From NCBI RefSeq assembly GCF_041381155.1, contig NC_091141.1, positions 27,835,828 through 27,899,827 on the forward strand: DNA of 64,000 bases, written 5' to 3'. A program made the position numbers and the translations under genes. Shown in pieces: positions 62,301-64,000 of the stretch. Positions within the stretch are counted from its first letter, which is position 1. Every line of letters starts with the position of its first letter. The notes under the pieces are model-generated. The model had not been told where the DNA came from and ran no database searches. It saw only the letters and a list, made by a program, of their open reading frames with translations. This DNA is from Argopecten irradians. Lineage: Eukaryota > Mollusca > Bivalvia > Pectinida > Pectinidae.

Positions 62301-64000
62301 TACACACATAACATGGTCAGGTTTGGCTAGAAGATCCAATCCACTACACACTACACACATAACATGGTCAGGTTTGGCTAGGAGATCCAATCCACTACAC
62401 ACATACCATGGTCAGGTTTGGCTAGGTTATGCTGAATTTGTTAATGTATGTGATGGAAGGCCACAATCAAAAACAAATGAACTAACATCACAGTCATGGA
62501 ATCCACAATGTTGATGCTCCATCTTACAACATGTACTCTGTTATCTATATCACGAACTGAAGTTGGGTCAGCAAAGACCTAACACAGTCAATTCTAGTGT
62601 ATTAATAATAAGATTCTGTAGTTATTTTTGATATTTCACCTTGAACCTTGGGTTGCCTCCCATGGCTGCTGCTACCCTTGCATATTCAGACACTGGCCGT
62701 CGGTTTCCTAGTGCTGATGTTGGTCGCTTAGCCATGGTTTGGGTGCTATAATCAAAATTCAATTCTAAATCAATCAAAAAGTTTTAATAATTTTTTAATC
62801 AGTACTTACTGTGAAACAGTATTTTATTTCAATATCAAATGGTAATTGTCAAAATTCTATCACTTTAATTGATAACAATTTCACCCACAAAAGAAACTTG
62901 GATGACATAACCAATTAAAAATCTCTCAGCATTTTCTGAAAATTACTAATAACAGAAAAAAGGAAGAGATAGACTAATGACAATGTGTGATTAGTGATGG
63001 CGAAGTTTTGTTTTAATCTCTGAGTAGGGAAAGAATAATCCAGTCATACATTTAGGCTTTCAATCAATATTTTGTGTGCGTATGTTTGTGTGTTGTTTTT
63101 TTTAACCATTTAATTAATTAAAAGAACCTTCATTGATAAGCAATGTTAACTTAGAATCTTAAGTATATCAAAGAATACTCACTTTGTATTGGCTAGAGAT
63201 CTGAGCTTTAACTTGAAATCAACTGTATATCAAAGAAATCTCACTTTTAGTTGGCGAGAGGTCTTAGCTTTAACTTGAAATCAACGGTATATCAAAGAAA
63301 TCTCACTTTTTGTTGGCGAGAAGTTTGAGTTTTAACTTGGAATCAACCGTATATCAAAGAAATCTCACTTTTTGTTGGCGAGAGGTTTGAGTTTCCACAT
63401 GTCCTCATCCTCATCGTACACAGCTCGATTCATCACCTTGGTTTTGTCCTCAACAGGAATAAAGTTCTCTATAATCAGCATCCTGTAAGGAAATACAATA
63501 TTGTCAGGCCTGAACATAATGTTATATATATCAAACTGAATGTTCTTACCTTTTGTGAATTTTACTTTCCATCTTACAGGTGTTTATATTTTGTGTGAAA
63601 GTGTTTATTAACAGGGCATCAGTTGAACCTTGACTTTTAGCAGATTTAGGAGTCAAATCACAATTTCACAGAAATCTGAAGAGTCAAAACATATGACAAT
63701 TACACTTCAAACTCAAGAGTGAAATCTGATTTTTGGGAGTCAAAAACATATTCTCAAGGGTCTGTCTACTGGATGCCCTGATTCAAAATTTTGATAATGT
63801 TAATCATTCTTTAATCATCAATATTAAGAATTGAAAATTGGCACTGGAATTCCTAATAAGTTTATAGTGATATCATTTTTCTTGATTTCAGATGATTTTA
63901 CTTGAGTTTTAGGTCCCTGGTAAGTTCCATCTGAGTTTGCTCTAGTTCCTGTCGCTCCTTAGAATGTTCTTCTTGTAAGTCCATGATCTCAGCCTTTGTT
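59319..64000 (-). CDS. KIF3B: Kinesin-II motor subunit KIF3B, C-terminal part (starts past right edge)
   Basis: Coding exons: 64000(partial)-63902, 63482-63369, 62745-62640, 60619-60480, 59591-59535, 59385-59319 (stop). They join in phase to 193 residues. KIF3B pairs with KIF3A and KAP3 in heterotrimeric kinesin-2, the anterograde motor of intraflagellar transport. The window holds the end of the coiled coil ([20 protein letters not shown]), then [10 protein letters not shown], then the tail with [20 protein letters not shown] and [12 protein letters not shown]. Human KIF3B has [45 protein letters not shown] and AENIMFLELD, so this is KIF3B rather than KIF3A, whose tail reads LIIDNFIP and differs after it. 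The motor domain is outside. Confidence 0.96.
59535..59591 (-). CDS. KIF3B: KIF3B small basic tail exon
   Basis: 57 bp between CTGTTTCAG|GACTCC and GCAAG|GTATGT. Only the frame fixed by the preceding exon is open: (Q)[18 protein letters not shown](R). Basic composition fits the end of the kinesin-2 tail. The acceptor abuts a 41-bp minisatellite. Confidence 0.85.
59592..60336. repeat. 41-bp minisatellite, about 18 units, KIF3B intron
   Basis: Unit GTATATCGTGTTGAGTGTTG then TGTTTCAAATACAAAACAGTA. It ends at the acceptor of the small basic exon, so that acceptor's branch and pyrimidine region is a derivative of the unit. Confidence 0.93.
60480..60619 (-). CDS. KIF3B: KIF3B tail exon ([12 protein letters not shown])
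   Basis: 140 bp between TTCTTTTTCAG|GGTGAA and GGACA|GTAAGT. It encodes [20 protein letters not shown] and an acidic, alanine-rich stretch ending DIEIEG(Q). It lies between two minisatellites, 59.6-60.3 kb and 60.7-62.4 kb, and is itself intact. Confidence 0.93.
60663..62427. repeat. 51/44/33-bp minisatellite in KIF3B intron
   Basis: Full unit of 51 bp (ACATAACATGGTCAGGTTTG then GCTAGRAGATCCAATCCACT then ACACACTACAC). Shorter forms lack a 7-bp CACACTA-type block (44 bp) or also GGCTAGGAGAT (33 bp); four 33-bp units stand together at 61140-61260. Open frames on both strands are repeat artefacts. Confidence 0.95.
62640..62745 (-). CDS. KIF3B: KIF3B tail exon (KRPTSALG)
   Basis: 106 bp between TTATAG|CACCCA and TTCAAG|GTGAAA. 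It encodes [20 protein letters not shown], then [15 protein letters not shown]. The block is strongly conserved in KIF3B tails. The internal ATG inside TQTMAK is not a start. Confidence 0.94.
63162..63398 (-). repeat. 62-bp repeat, four copies of a KIF3B exon end plus donor
   Basis: Minus-strand unit: CTCAAACCTCTCGCCAACAA then AAA|GTGAGATTTCTTTGATATAC then GGTTGATTCCAAGTTAAAA. The first copy is the real exon end and donor (63369); three more donors follow at about 62-bp spacing, all GTGAGA or GTGAGT. Divergence rises away from the exon. Confidence 0.93.
63369..63482 (-). CDS. KIF3B: KIF3B exon with LIIENFIP motif; followed by duplicated donors
   Basis: 114 bp between TTCCTTACAG|GATGCT and AACAAAAA|GTGAGA. 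It encodes [20 protein letters not shown] to LANK, with a split Asn codon into the next exon. The last 24 or so bases and the donor are the first unit of a 62-bp tandem repeat lying directly downstream. Confidence 0.94.
63902..64000 (-). CDS. KIF3B: KIF3B exon, end of coiled coil (partial)
   Basis: Runs off the right edge; 32 complete codons ([20 protein letters not shown] to TRDLKL) plus two bases before CTCAA|GTAAAA. It encodes the charged heptad region just before the conserved LIIENFIP segment. Confidence 0.94.

Noticed and set aside
60476-62514. Open frames reading [16 protein letters not shown] and its minus-strand counterpart
   Set aside because: Translations of the 51-bp minisatellite; only 60480-60619 on the minus strand is real coding sequence (KIF3B).

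Overview
This is a window of AT-rich eukaryotic nuclear DNA, most likely from a bivalve or related lophotrochozoan. The evidence is spliced animal genes with long introns, GT-AG boundaries, dense minisatellites, small inverted-repeat transposons, and SINE/LINE tails ending in CAAA or GTTT runs of the kind common in molluscs. The species cannot be fixed from sequence alone. There are no bacterial operons, rRNA genes or CRISPR arrays.

Three conserved genes can be assembled exon by exon, all on the minus strand. (1) The 5' half of a PACSIN/syndapin F-BAR gene has coding exons at 12242-12035, 11587-11388 and 5579-5442, a probable non-coding first exon and promoter at about 17.0-17.17 kb, and continues beyond the left edge. 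(2) A complete DRAM2/TMEM150-type six-transmembrane gene has eight coding exons between 34151 and 26169 (317 residues as assembled). (3) The 3' end of the kinesin-II motor gene KIF3B has six coding exons between the right edge and 59319, with its stop codon inside the window. A fourth, single-exon ORF (48145-47585, minus) encodes a 186-residue protein with some resemblance to the PHYHIP C-terminal domain. A decayed partial copy lies at 50.74-50.90 kb.

Layout: 1-17.2 kb is PACSIN, with foldback elements and a 34-bp array. 17.2-23.6 kb is a transposon-rich gap holding five copies of a TTAA-flanked MITE, a degraded LINE with an internal triplication, and a foldback element. 23.6-34.2 kb is the DRAM2-like gene with intronic minisatellites and a MITE. 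34.2-47.5 kb is mostly gene-poor and contains a 22-bp minisatellite and a 2,979-bp transposon with about 600-bp terminal inverted repeats and a CCAGT target duplication. 47.5-55 kb holds the PHYHIP-like ORF, a 981-bp inverted-repeat element and a 3.9-kb satellite of 45-bp units. 55-64 kb is the KIF3B end with its probable long 3' UTR and three intronic arrays.

The most unusual observation is that two unrelated genes carry tandem arrays that copy the end of a coding exon together with its 5' splice site: 27-bp units in the DRAM2-like gene and 62-bp units in KIF3B. Each array lays out a ladder of near-identical donors directly behind the real one. In the DRAM2-like gene the last nine codons of the exon are themselves a repeat unit, so the splice site seems to have moved into the array. 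Most long open frames in the window come from these arrays and are not genes.
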